Shown piece by piece: positions 1-10,526 of a stretch of 64,000 nt of DNA. Both the position numbers and the translations under genes were made by a program. The DNA comes from Flexivirga oryzae (GTDB lineage Bacteria; Actinomycetota; Actinomycetes; Actinomycetales; Dermatophilaceae), in the NCBI RefSeq assembly GCF_014190805.1, contig NZ_JACHVQ010000001.1, positions 2,294,001-2,358,000 on the forward strand, in the 5' to 3' direction. Each line of letters starts with the position of its first letter. Position 1 is the first letter of the stretch. Below the pieces are notes generated by a model. That model was not told the DNA's origin, did no database searches, and saw only the letters and a program-made list of their open reading frames with translations.

Positions 1-62
1 GGGCTCGAACCGGCGACCTCAACCTTGGCAAGGTTGCGCTCTACCAACTGAGCTATGTCCGC
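1..62 (-). tRNA. tRNA-Gly (anticodon GCC), 3' end cut by window edge
   Basis: On the minus strand the sequence starts GCGGACATAGCTCAG, has the D-loop TTGGTAGAGC, and an anticodon arm CAACC-TTGCCAA-GGTTG with anticodon GCC. It stops inside the T arm at the window edge, so the 3' acceptor strand is missing. The 62 bases present are identical to the complete tRNA-Gly at 292-364. It would be the last of three tRNAs read leftward. Confidence 0.93.
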
Positions 63-171
63 CTGTAAACCCTGACCGCGTTGGCCGGGGCAACGGATCA
101 AAACTCTATCCGACACCCTGCCCAACAACCAAAACGACCCTGTCGGGACGCTTCGGCAGCCATGGTTTGCG

Positions 172-242
172 AGGTGGAGACGGGATTTGAACCCGTGTAG
201 ACGGCTTTGCAGGCCGTTGCCTCGCCTCTCGGCCACTCCACC
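172..242 (-). tRNA. tRNA-Cys (anticodon GCA)
   Basis: The 71-nt minus-strand cloverleaf has acceptor strands GGTGGAG and CTCCACC that pair fully. The anticodon arm is ACGGC-CTGCAAA-GCCGT, giving anticodon GCA. The T arm ACGGG-TTCAAAT-CCCGT is intact. The discriminator base is T (U73), the known identity base of tRNA-Cys. CCA is not encoded. It lies between two tRNA-Gly copies, in a Gly-Cys-Gly cluster that may be transcribed together. Confidence 0.96.
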
Positions 243-291
243 GTGCGGTCTGGGTCCGCAACCCCGGCAGGGGTTCCGGACCTTCGACCAG

Positions 292-364
292 AGCGGACAA
301 CCGGGCTCGAACCGGCGACCTCAACCTTGGCAAGGTTGCGCTCTACCAACTGAGCTATGTCCGC
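292..364 (-). tRNA. tRNA-Gly (anticodon GCC)
   Basis: Complete 73-nt cloverleaf on the minus strand. Acceptor strands GCGGACA and TGTCCGC pair over 7 bp; the T arm contains GGTTCGAGC; the anticodon loop TTGCCAA carries GCC. The discriminator is T and CCA is not encoded. It is the first tRNA of the leftward cluster. The 62 bases that can be compared are identical to the partial copy at 1-62, suggesting recent duplication or gene conversion. Confidence 0.96.
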
Positions 365-405
365 CTGCAGACGACGTGGAAACCACATCGGCACGCGCCG
401 AAACA

Positions 406-1509
406 TTAGCCGATCGCGCGCCGGGAATCCAAACGGGGTTCGTCCTGCGTGGCGTTCTCCCCCGCGACCGAGGGTATGGCGCGCACCGGCGCCTTCCGGG
501 GCGCGTCCTTGCGCGGCACCGCGACCTTGACGCGCACGATCTCCGCCTCCGCGGCCTGTTCCCGCAGCCTGATCACCCCGTCGCCGATCCACTCGATGGC
601 ACGCTCACGGACCGGGGTGCGTTCCGGGGCGCTCCACAGCCGCACCGAGGCGGCATTCATCGCCGCTCCGATCAGCACCGCGATGCCGAGGAAGTACAGC
701 CACGTCATCACCACGATCGTGGCCGCGAGCGGGCCGTAGATGCTGGCGCTGTGGTCCCCGATCGACCGCCCGAGGAACCACCGCAGCACCATCGACGCGC
801 CCACCCAGATCACCAGGGTCAACACCGCACCGGGCAGGTGGCGCAGCCACGGCAGCCGGCCGGGCGTCGCGATGTGGAAGAACGTCGCCAGCGTCAGGAT
901 CGTGAGTCCGCCGACCAACGGCCAGTAGATGACCATCAGGAAGCGCAGGCCCGGCGGCAGCCAGCTGCTCAGCAGGTCCGGGCCGATGACGATCAGCGGC
1001 ACCACCGCGGCACCGAAGATCAGCCCCCCGAAGTACAGCGACAGGCTGAGCAGCCGCGCCTTCACGACGCCCCGGTGCCCGCCGTGCCCGTAGATGATCG
1101 ATGCGGTGTCGAGCATCACGTTCAACGCCCGTGACCCGGACCACAGCGACAGCAGGAAGCCGATGGAGATCACGTCGGGCCGTCCCGCGCTGAGGGCCGA
1201 CTTGATCGTCGGCATGATGACCTCGCGCAGACTCTGCTCGCTGAGGAAACCGGCGGCGTAGTGCTCGATGTTCGCGGTCACCTGGCCGACGATGTCCGGG
1301 CCGAGCCAGTGCCCCAGGTACCCGACGGCACCGAGCAGCCCGAAGATCAGCGGCGGCAGCGACAACAGCGCGAAGAAGCCGGCTTCCGCAGCGAGGCCGG
1401 TCACGCGGTACTTCATGCACACCCGGAAGGTGCCGATGGCCAATCGCGCCAGTGCCAACAAACCTGGCACCCGGGACAATTCGCGCCGCAGCGTGGCTTT
1501 CACGCCCAT
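406..1509 (-). CDS. YihY/virulence factor BrkB family membrane protein
   Basis: About 367 residues. The N-terminal half reads LARLAIGTFRVCMKYRVTG followed by AAEAGFFALLSLPPLIFGLL, the typical opening of the YihY/BrkB family. About six hydrophobic segments follow up to roughly residue 290, then a basic, proline-rich cytoplasmic tail. The family was once called ribonuclease BN in error; its real function is uncertain. The ATG at 1509 is preferred because an upstream in-frame start at 1617 would run into glgX, which is read the other way. No clear Shine-Dalgarno sequence is visible. The gene is divergent from glgX and its stop lies about 40 nt upstream of the tRNA cluster. Confidence 0.85.
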   Translation of the reverse strand: MGVKATLRRELSRVPGLLALARLAIGTFRVCMKYRVTGLAAEAGFFALLSLPPLIFGLLGAVGYLGHWLGPDIVGQVTANIEHYAAGFLSEQSLREVIMPTIKSALSAGRPDVISIGFLLSLWSGSRALNVMLDTASIIYGHGGHRGVVKARLLSLSLYFGGLIFGAAVVPLIVIGPDLLSSWLPPGLRFLMVIYWPLVGGLTILTLATFFHIATPGRLPWLRHLPGAVLTLVIWVGASMVLRWFLGRSIGDHSASIYGPLAATIVVMTWLYFLGIAVLIGAAMNAASVRLWSAPERTPVRERAIEWIGDGVIRLREQAAEAEIVRVKVAVPRKDAPRKAPVRAIPSVAGENATQDEPRLDSRRAIG

Positions 1510-1597
1510 CAGCACGCCCGGGGTCGCGCGGTCTCTCCCATCACTTGACCCAAGGTAGCTGGATCGGACCCGAATCCCGTGGACCACAATGCCCTTT

Positions 1598-3715
<2,118 letters not shown>

Positions 3716-3797
3716 CCTCGACAGGCTCGGCCACCTCGACAAGGTCGTTGAGCCCGTCGAAACGCCACCAGTGACCTCGACAGGCTCGGCCACCTCG
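3716..3797. repeat. Two direct copies of a 23-bp intergenic repeat
   Basis: The gap between the convergent glgX and ppk2 genes holds two identical 23-bp copies, at 3716-3738 and 3775-3797, each starting CCTCGACAGGCTCGG. Between them lies TCGACAAGGTCGTTGAGC and CCGTCGA, which can fold back on itself. The style matches short intergenic repeats common in high-GC Micrococcales. Their role is unknown; transcription termination between convergent genes is possible. Confidence 0.75.
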
Positions 3798-3805
3798 GCG
3801 GGCGC

Positions 3806-4672
3806 TCAGGTCGCCGCCAGTCGCTCCTGCTGCTCCGCAACGTCGAAGTCGGCCGGCGGCCACGGTGCGTGCAGCTCGCGAAGTTTGTCCAGCAGCAGCT
3901 GGTGCACCGCCAGCCGGGCATACCACTTGTGGTCGGCCGGGACCACGTGCCAAGGGTTTTCGTCGGTGGAGGTCTTGTCCAGCACCGCCTGGTACGCCTC
4001 CTGGTAGTCGCCCCAGTGCTCGCGCTCGTCGATGTCCCCAGGGTTGAACTTCCAGTACTTGTCCGGCCGGTCCAGTCGCTCGGCAAGGCGCGCCCTCTGC
4101 TCCTGCGGTGAGATGTGCAGCATCACCTTGACCAGGTGGATCCCCTTGTCGTTGCAGGACTCCTCGAAGCTGTTGATCTCCGCGTAGCGGCGGCGCCATA
4201 CCTTCGGCGGCACGAGGTCGTGGACCCGCACCACCAGCACGTCCTCGTAGTGCGACCGGTCGAACACGCCGATGTTGCCCGGCGGCGGCAACTGCTTGCG
4301 GATCCGCCACAGGAAGGGGTGCTCGCGCTCCTCCTTGGTCGGAACCTTGAAGGCGTGGATCGAAACCCCTTGGGGGTCAACAGCGCCCACGACATGCCGC
4401 AGGATGCCGCCCTTGCCGGCGGTGTCCATGCCCTGCAGCACCAGCAGCACGGAGGGGCCGTCGCCGTCGCGTCCGCCGGCGTACAGCCGCTCCTGCAGGT
4501 CGTCGATCTCGGCCCGGGACGCGTCCATCGCCCCGACCGAGTCCTTCTTGGAGCCGGCATACCCGGGTGTCGACCGCGGGTCGACGTCGGACAACACGAA
4601 GCCCGGTTTCACCCGAACGGCGTTCCCGATCGCAGCGGCGGACGTGGCCTTGGCACCATGCTTCTTCGGCAT
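3806..4672 (-). CDS. ppk2: Polyphosphate kinase 2 family protein (PPK2)
   Basis: 288 residues, a single PPK2 domain. These enzymes move phosphate between polyphosphate and nucleotides. Walker A is GMDTAGKGG near residues 81-89; the second conserved block FDRSHYEDVLVVRV lies near 137-150. The N-terminal segment VKPGFVLSDVDPRSTPGY resembles PPK2 class III enzymes, which can phosphorylate AMP or ADP; the class is an inference. The ATG at 4672 is followed by a basic leader MPKKHGAK. It is convergent with glgX and divergent from the iron-regulated ABC pair. Confidence 0.92.
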   Translation of the reverse strand: MPKKHGAKATSAAAIGNAVRVKPGFVLSDVDPRSTPGYAGSKKDSVGAMDASRAEIDDLQERLYAGGRDGDGPSVLLVLQGMDTAGKGGILRHVVGAVDPQGVSIHAFKVPTKEEREHPFLWRIRKQLPPPGNIGVFDRSHYEDVLVVRVHDLVPPKVWRRRYAEINSFEESCNDKGIHLVKVMLHISPQEQRARLAERLDRPDKYWKFNPGDIDEREHWGDYQEAYQAVLDKTSTDENPWHVVPADHKWYARLAVHQLLLDKLRELHAPWPPADFDVAEQQERLAAT

Positions 4673-4696
4673 GCTGCATCATGACACACGAGCGGT

Positions 4697-4715
4697 CGAG
4701 GTTAGCCTTACCTAA
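4697..4715 (+). promoter_or_regulatory. IdeR/DtxR-type iron box
   Basis: The 19-bp site CGAGGTTAGCCTTACCTAA matches the DtxR/IdeR consensus (two TTAGGTTAG-like halves facing each other) at 16 of 19 positions by eye. It lies 28 bp before the GTG of the first ABC gene, with GGAG at 4732-4735 as ribosome binding site between them. This position suits repression by Fe2+-loaded regulator. The site also lies 25 bp upstream of ppk2 on the other strand, so it could affect both genes. Confidence 0.8.
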
Positions 4716-4742
4716 CTAACTGTCGAGGGATGGAGACCCTTC

Positions 4743-6533
4743 GTGCCCATCGATCACGACACGCGTTGGCTGCGCACGCTCATCGCACCGGTCCGACACC
4801 GTGTCACCTTCGCCGCAGCACTCGAAGCGGTCAGCAGTGTCGCGCAGGTCATTCCCGCGATCGCCGCCGTCGAGATCGCCCGGCGGCTCGTCCACGACGG
4901 TGCCGGTGCCGCCGTGTGGTGGTGGACCGCGGTCGCGGCTGCCGGACTCGTCACGGCCCTGGCCTGCGGCACGGCTGCCTCGGTGATCGCCCACCTCTCC
5001 GACGCCGACCTCGGCCTGCACCTACGGCTGCGCATCACTCAGCACATCGCGCGGCTGCCGCTGGGCTGGTTCTCCTCCAGGGCCGCGCAGCAGGTTCAGA
5101 CCCTCGTGCAGGACGACGTCGCCGGACTGCACGAGGACGTCGCACATGCCCGACCCGAGCTGATCGGATCGATCACCGGATCGGTCACGATCCTCTGTTA
5201 CCTGCTGTACGCCGACTGGCGGTTGGGCGTGATCACGATCGTGCTGGTGACCTTCGGGCAGCTCATCCGCCGGCACCTCGGCGCGGCCATCATCGAGCCG
5301 TTCGCCAAGGTCGCCGCAGCAGCTGGGCGAATGAGCGCCGCCGCAGTCGAACTCGTGCACGGAGTGGTCGAATCCAAGGTCTTCGCCACGGGCACGACGG
5401 CACGGTCCGGCGCCGCACGACACTTCCGGGACGCAGCCGACGAATTCATCGAGATCGACGAGAGTCTGACGAGGACCTTCGCGACCAAGCGAGCCTGCAC
5501 CCGCGCGACGGTGGCCGCACCGACCGTCACCCTCGTGCTGCTCGCGGTGACGGTGCTGCTGGAGAACGCCGCCTCCGTCGACCCGGTCGATGTCGTGGCC
5601 TTCCTGCTGCTCGGGCTGGCACTCTTCGACTCCTCGGCCGACCTCTACTTCTACGTGGTCTTCCCCGCCCTGCAGCTCACCGTGCCGAACCAGCGCAAAG
5701 GTCCTGCCATGGCCGGACGGATCGGCGCCCTGCTGGATCAGCCTCCGCTGACCGAGCCGGACCCTCCCGCCCAACTGCCCGCGCCACGCATCTCGGGCGG
5801 GCGAACGGTGCGGTTCGACGCCGTCGATTTCAGTTACGACGGAGAACGCAACGTCCTGCGCCACCTCGACCTCGAGCTCGCTCCGGGGACGGTCACCGCG
5901 CTCGTCGGTCCCTCCGGTGCCGGAAAGTCGACGGTCGGCCAGCTGCTCGCCCGCTTCTACGATCCGGCGGCCGGCCAGATCACCATCGACGGGGTCGCAC
6001 TCAGCCTTCTGTCGACCGAGCAGCTCTACCGCACAGTCGGATTCGTCTTCCAGGACGTGCAGCTGCTGCGTGCCTCGATCCGCGACAATCTCGTCCTCGG
6101 CCGCCAGGGCGCAACCGACGCGCAGGTCGAGCGCGTCGCCCGCGCCGCCGCGATCCACGATCGCATCATGAGCCTGCCCGACGGCTACGACACCGTCATC
6201 GGCGAAGGCATCAGCCTCAGTGGCGGTGAACGCCAACGCCTTTCGATCGCGCGGACGCTGCTGGCCGACACCCCGGTGCTCGTGCTCGACGAGGCAACGG
6301 CATCCGCGGATCCGGAGTCGGAGGCCGCCATACAGGACGCACTGTCCGTCCTGACGAAGGGACGCACCCTCCTGGTCGTCGCACACCGCTTGCACACCGT
6401 CGTGGACGCCGACGTGATCGCAGTCCTGGACAGCGGGACCGTGATCGAGCAAGGCACCCACCACACATTGTTGGACCGAGGGGGCTCCTACGCCTCGTTG
6501 TGGAACGCTCAACACGAACGGGTCGGCGCATGA
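4743..6533 (+). CDS. ABC transporter, fused permease/ATPase, iron-regulated (half 1)
   Basis: 596 residues, exporter-type fold: about six membrane segments in residues 1-320, then a nucleotide-binding domain. Walker A GPSGAGKST is at about 389-397, the signature LSGGERQR at about 492, Walker B ending LDEA near 514-518, and the H-loop VAHR follows. GTG start with GGAG seven bases upstream. It overlaps the next gene by ATGA, so the two probably form a heterodimer. The iron box just upstream suggests siderophore or haem traffic, as in the IrtAB-type pairs. Unlike IrtA, no siderophore-interaction domain is fused. Direction of transport cannot be read from sequence. Confidence 0.88.
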   Translation: MPIDHDTRWLRTLIAPVRHRVTFAAALEAVSSVAQVIPAIAAVEIARRLVHDGAGAAVWWWTAVAAAGLVTALACGTAASVIAHLSDADLGLHLRLRITQHIARLPLGWFSSRAAQQVQTLVQDDVAGLHEDVAHARPELIGSITGSVTILCYLLYADWRLGVITIVLVTFGQLIRRHLGAAIIEPFAKVAAAAGRMSAAAVELVHGVVESKVFATGTTARSGAARHFRDAADEFIEIDESLTRTFATKRACTRATVAAPTVTLVLLAVTVLLENAASVDPVDVVAFLLLGLALFDSSADLYFYVVFPALQLTVPNQRKGPAMAGRIGALLDQPPLTEPDPPAQLPAPRISGGRTVRFDAVDFSYDGERNVLRHLDLELAPGTVTALVGPSGAGKSTVGQLLARFYDPAAGQITIDGVALSLLSTEQLYRTVGFVFQDVQLLRASIRDNLVLGRQGATDAQVERVARAAAIHDRIMSLPDGYDTVIGEGISLSGGERQRLSIARTLLADTPVLVLDEATASADPESEAAIQDALSVLTKGRTLLVVAHRLHTVVDADVIAVLDSGTVIEQGTHHTLLDRGGSYASLWNAQHERVGA

Positions 6534-8254
6534 TCGGCATGGTGATCGGGCTGCTCGGCCACCGCCGCCAGGTGCTGACGTTGTGCGTGATGAGCGCCCT
6601 CAGTGCCGTGTTGCAGGGCGCGGCGCTCGCACTCGGCATTCCGGTGCTGCGAGAGTCGCTACGGCACGACCCTGGCGCGGCCGCCCGGTGGCTGCTGCCG
6701 CTGCTCGCGGTGGTCCTCTTCTACTGGCTCACCTACGCGGTCGCCGAGAACGTCGGCTCCAGCATGCAGCCACCACTGCGCGGGAGATTGTTCGACCTGC
6801 TGTCCGACAAGATCCTGCAGCTGCCGCTCGGCTGGTTCGACGGCACGCGTCCCGGGCAACTCACGACGCTCATCTCCCGAGCCGGCACCACGACTCAGCT
6901 GGCGGTGTCCGCAGTGCTGACGATGTCGGGCGCACTCCTCCCGCCGTTGGCCGTCGTGGTCGGACTGGCGGTGTTCGCCTGGCCGATCGCGCTGACCGTG
7001 GCGATCGTGGCACCGCTCATACTCCTGGTGCAGATCGCCACGACTGCGCCGACCGCGCGCTCCGAGGCGAAGGAGGCCATGGCGGAGGCAGAGGCCGGCT
7101 CGCGGATCATCGAATTCACCCACGCGCAGCAGCCACTGCGGGTGAGCGCCCGCGCGGACAAGGGGCTGAGATCGGTTGAAAAGGCTCTGCGGGAACGGCA
7201 TTCAGCCGCCCGGCAGCACATCTTGCGCACCGCGCTGCTGCTCAAGGTCTCCGGACTGGCGGTCTACCTCGGGTATCTCGCGGTCCTGGTGGTGACGGTG
7301 CTGCTCTCGGCCCACAGCAACATGGACGCACCCACCCTGGTTGCGGCGATGGCTTTCGCGATCTGGACGCTGCGCCCGATCAGCGACCTGCCGGGCGCCG
7401 TACTCGTCTGGCAGTCGACCCGTCGTTCCCTGCAGTCGATCAAGGATGTCCTCGACGAGCCGACACTCCCGGAACCCACGGTCGACGACGCTCCCCTCCC
7501 GGGTGTGCCCCTCGTCCAGCTGTCCGACGTCACCTTCACCTATGACGGAGGCACCGCCGCGGTTCGACAGGTCGAGCTGACCGTGCCGACCAACTCGATG
7601 ACCGCGCTGGTGGGACGATCCGGCTCGGGGAAGTCCACGCTGCTGCATCTGATCAGCCGATTCTGGGACGTCACCGACGGGAGGGTGCTGATCGAGGGGG
7701 TCGACGTCCGCAACATGTCCACCGCGACCCTGATGTCGAAGATCTCGATCGTCCCCCAGGACGTGTATCTCTTCGACGACACCATCGAAGCCAACATCCG
7801 CGTCGGCCGACCGGACGCATCGGCAGCGGAGTTCGCAGCAGCCTGCCGCCGCGCACAGGTGGACGCCATCGTCGACGAGCTGCCCGACGGCTGGCAGACC
7901 CGTGTCGGAGCAGGCGGAACGCTGCTGTCCGGCGGGGAGCGGCAGCGTGTTGCGATCGCCCGCGCACTGCTGAAGGATGCTCCGCTGGTGCTGCTGGACG
8001 AGGCCGCCTCCGCACTCGACGCGCACAACGACGCCGCCATCACCGCCGCGCTGGGCCAACTGCGGCAGCACCGCACCGTCATCGTCGTCGCCCACCGACT
8101 GGAGACGCTGACCGACGCCGATCAGATCGTCGTCCTCGACGACGGGCTGGTGGCAGAGACCGGCACACCTGCCGATCTGCTCGCGAGGGACGGGCTCTTC
8201 GCCGCGCTGTGGCACGAGCGCGAGCGCGCACGGGGCTGGCGCCTGACGAGCTGA
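6530..8254 (+). CDS. ABC transporter, fused permease/ATPase, iron-regulated (half 2)
   Basis: 574 residues from the ATG that overlaps the stop of the previous gene (ATGA). Membrane domain in about the first 310 residues, then a nucleotide-binding domain with Walker A GRSGSGKST, signature LSGGERQRVAIAR, Walker B LVLLDEAAS and H-loop VAHR. Both halves have complete catalytic motifs, so both ATP sites look competent. An upstream in-frame ATG at 6500 lies inside the previous gene and has no support. The IrtB-like partner role is inferred from operon structure and the iron box. Confidence 0.88.
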   Translation: MIGMVIGLLGHRRQVLTLCVMSALSAVLQGAALALGIPVLRESLRHDPGAAARWLLPLLAVVLFYWLTYAVAENVGSSMQPPLRGRLFDLLSDKILQLPLGWFDGTRPGQLTTLISRAGTTTQLAVSAVLTMSGALLPPLAVVVGLAVFAWPIALTVAIVAPLILLVQIATTAPTARSEAKEAMAEAEAGSRIIEFTHAQQPLRVSARADKGLRSVEKALRERHSAARQHILRTALLLKVSGLAVYLGYLAVLVVTVLLSAHSNMDAPTLVAAMAFAIWTLRPISDLPGAVLVWQSTRRSLQSIKDVLDEPTLPEPTVDDAPLPGVPLVQLSDVTFTYDGGTAAVRQVELTVPTNSMTALVGRSGSGKSTLLHLISRFWDVTDGRVLIEGVDVRNMSTATLMSKISIVPQDVYLFDDTIEANIRVGRPDASAAEFAAACRRAQVDAIVDELPDGWQTRVGAGGTLLSGGERQRVAIARALLKDAPLVLLDEAASALDAHNDAAITAALGQLRQHRTVIVVAHRLETLTDADQIVVLDDGLVAETGTPADLLARDGLFAALWHERERARGWRLTS

Positions 8255-8276
8255 CGACCAGTTCGCCGGGCTGCGG

Positions 8277-9428
8277 TCAGGCGGCGCAGAAGTCGCGCAC
8301 CACCTGCTCCCAGCGCGCCGGATCGACATTCCACTCGCGGCAGTGGCGTGCCACGTCCCAGGTCTCCAGCTGCACCAGGTCGGGCCGGGCCGCGGCCAAC
8401 GCCGCCGACGGTGCGTAGGGTACGAATTCGTCGACCGCAGAATGGATCAGCAGCATCGGACGGGTCAGTTCGTCGGACCTCGCCACCCAGTTCGTCTGAC
8501 GGATGTCGACCGGTTCGGCCAGCCCGGCGAGCGCTCGGCGCAGCGGGCCGCGCAGCAGATTGGCACCCACTCGCGACACGAGCCGCGGCAGCCGGTGCTC
8601 CCCGGCGTGGAAGTCCAGCACCGGCGCCCAGTCGACCACCGGGGAGTCCAGGACGACCCGGGAGACCAGCTCGGCGGTCCAGGACCGGTCGAGCAGCTGC
8701 AGCACGACCGCGGCGCCCATGGACCAGCCGAACAGCTGCACCTCCCGGGCGCCGTGCTGGGCGGCATACACCAGGGCGGCCTCGACGTCGGCCCACTCGG
8801 TGAGGCCGAGGTGGTAGCGGTGATCGGCCGATCGCGGCGCACCGATGTCGTTGCGATAGGTCGGTATGACGCTGCTGATCCCCAACTCTTGCAGGACCGG
8901 CACCGCCCGCAGCGTCTCGCCGCGCAGTGCCCCACGGCCGTGGACGAGCACCGCCCACCGGTCGCTGCCCGGGACCCGGTCGACCCAGGCCGGTGCGGGG
9001 CCCAGTGGCGTGTCGATGACGGTCTCGTCCAACGCGACCGGCAAGGAGGTGGCGGGCGGCCCGCAGAAGTAGTAGCCGTTGAAGCGTGCCTTGCCGGTCC
9101 GCAGCGACCCGAAATCGACGCCGTCAACGCGGCGGGTCACCCGATCCGCGTCGACGTCGAGCACGTCGCCGAGTCGCACGTGGGTGTCGAATCCGTTCTG
9201 CCACAGGCCGTACCGACCCGGAGCGATCGACTCCTCGGTGCTGGCGAACACCACATGGTCGCCGCCGACCTCGAGCACCGGCACGTCGTCGACGTGCACC
9301 ACGGGTGTCACGATCTGCCGGGCGAAGTAGCCGGACACACCGACCGTCCCGCCGCCGACCGCCGCGGTCACCCCCGCGGTGACCCCGGTCGTCGGCGCGA
9401 TGGCGCGACGTAACACGTGTGTCTTCAC
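8277..9428 (-). CDS. Alpha/beta hydrolase, probably membrane-anchored
   Basis: About 383 residues from the GTG at 9428. A hydrophobic, Gly/Val-rich stretch near residues 11-35 looks like a signal anchor. The hydrolase domain has the nucleophile elbow LFGWSMGAA with Ser near 236; a late His in DVARHCREW completes the likely triad and an Asp lies in HSAVDEFVP. The substrate is unknown. It is convergent with the ABC operon and divergent from ligC, whose start is only 36 bp away. An upstream in-frame ATG (9455) would nearly touch ligC, so the GTG is preferred. Confidence 0.75.
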   Translation of the reverse strand: MKTHVLRRAIAPTTGVTAGVTAAVGGGTVGVSGYFARQIVTPVVHVDDVPVLEVGGDHVVFASTEESIAPGRYGLWQNGFDTHVRLGDVLDVDADRVTRRVDGVDFGSLRTGKARFNGYYFCGPPATSLPVALDETVIDTPLGPAPAWVDRVPGSDRWAVLVHGRGALRGETLRAVPVLQELGISSVIPTYRNDIGAPRSADHRYHLGLTEWADVEAALVYAAQHGAREVQLFGWSMGAAVVLQLLDRSWTAELVSRVVLDSPVVDWAPVLDFHAGEHRLPRLVSRVGANLLRGPLRRALAGLAEPVDIRQTNWVARSDELTRPMLLIHSAVDEFVPYAPSAALAAARPDLVQLETWDVARHCREWNVDPARWEQVVRDFCAA

Positions 9429-9464
9429 CCGCCCATCGTCGCAGGTCGCAGGCACAATGGCCGG

Positions 9465-10526
9465 ATGGACCTGCCGCTGGAGATGCCCATCACACCCATG
9501 CTCGCCAAGGCAACACCTGCCGTTCCCGCCGCCGACAGCGTCGACGGTGGCTTCCTCTACGAGCCGAAGTGGGACGGCTTCCGCTGCATCGTGCTCCGGG
9601 ACGGCGACGACGTCGAGCTGGCCTCACGCGGCTCCAAGCCGCTGACCCGCTACTTCCCCGAGCTGGTCGACGCGGTCCGTGCGCAGCTGCCCGACAGGTG
9701 CGCCCTGGACGGGGAGGTCGTCGTCCGCACCGGTGAGCAGGGCGCGGCGAGACTGGATTTCGAGGCGCTCGGCCAGCGCATCCACCCTGCCGACTCCCGG
9801 GTCCGCAAGCTGTCCGTCGAGACACCGGCGGAGGTCATCTTCTTCGACGCGCTCGTCGTCGACGGCAGGTCCCTGCTGGACGAGCCGTTCGAGCGGCGAC
9901 GTCACGCCCTCGAGCACGCCCTGCGCTCGGTCGGTGCACCCTTCCACCTCACCCGGGTGACCGACGATGCGGCGGTCGCCCAGGACTGGTTCAACCGGTT
10001 CGAGGGCGCCGGCCTGGACGGCGTGGTCGCCAAGGCCAAACGCTCCACCTACCAGCCCGGCAAACGCACGATGATGAAGATCAAGCACACCCGCACCGCC
10101 GACGCGGTGCTGCTCGGCTACCGGATCCACAAGAGCGGCAACGGAGTCGGGTCGCTACTGCTCGGCATGTATGACGACGACGGCAACCTCCGGAACGTCG
10201 GCGGCATCGTGTCGTTCACCGCCAAGCGACGTGTGGAGCTCATCGACGAGCTCGCACCGCTCGTCGAGCGGGACGACGAAGGGGACGCCGTACACGGCGC
10301 CACCGACCGGTCCCGGTTCAGCAGCAACAAGGACGTCTCGTTCGTGCGGCTGCGCCCGGAGCGTGTGGTCGAGGTGAAGTTCGACCAGTTGGAGGGCTAC
10401 CGCTTCCGGCACGGCGTGACGTTCCTGCGGTGGCGGCCCGACCGGGAGCCGGAGTCGTGCCAGCTGTCGCAGGTCGACCGTGCGGCGGCATACGACCTGG
10501 ACGACGTGCTGACCACCGGCGAGTAG
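9465..10526 (+). CDS. ligC: ATP-dependent DNA ligase, LigC type
   Basis: 353 residues. The adenylation motif EPKWDGFR places the nucleotide-linked Lys at about 35. Later motifs GVVAKAKRSTYQPGKR and MMKIKHTRTAD fit the adenylation domain, and an OB-fold domain fills the C-terminal 110 residues. It has only the ligase core, unlike the multi-domain LigD. In mycobacteria LigC works with Prim-PolC in excision and gap repair. Here the partner polymerase gene lies tail to tail immediately downstream. The ATG at 9465 gives MDLPLEMPITPMLA, a typical start for this family. Confidence 0.92.
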   Translation: MDLPLEMPITPMLAKATPAVPAADSVDGGFLYEPKWDGFRCIVLRDGDDVELASRGSKPLTRYFPELVDAVRAQLPDRCALDGEVVVRTGEQGAARLDFEALGQRIHPADSRVRKLSVETPAEVIFFDALVVDGRSLLDEPFERRRHALEHALRSVGAPFHLTRVTDDAAVAQDWFNRFEGAGLDGVVAKAKRSTYQPGKRTMMKIKHTRTADAVLLGYRIHKSGNGVGSLLLGMYDDDGNLRNVGGIVSFTAKRRVELIDELAPLVERDDEGDAVHGATDRSRFSSNKDVSFVRLRPERVVEVKFDQLEGYRFRHGVTFLRWRPDREPESCQLSQVDRAAAYDLDDVLTTGE

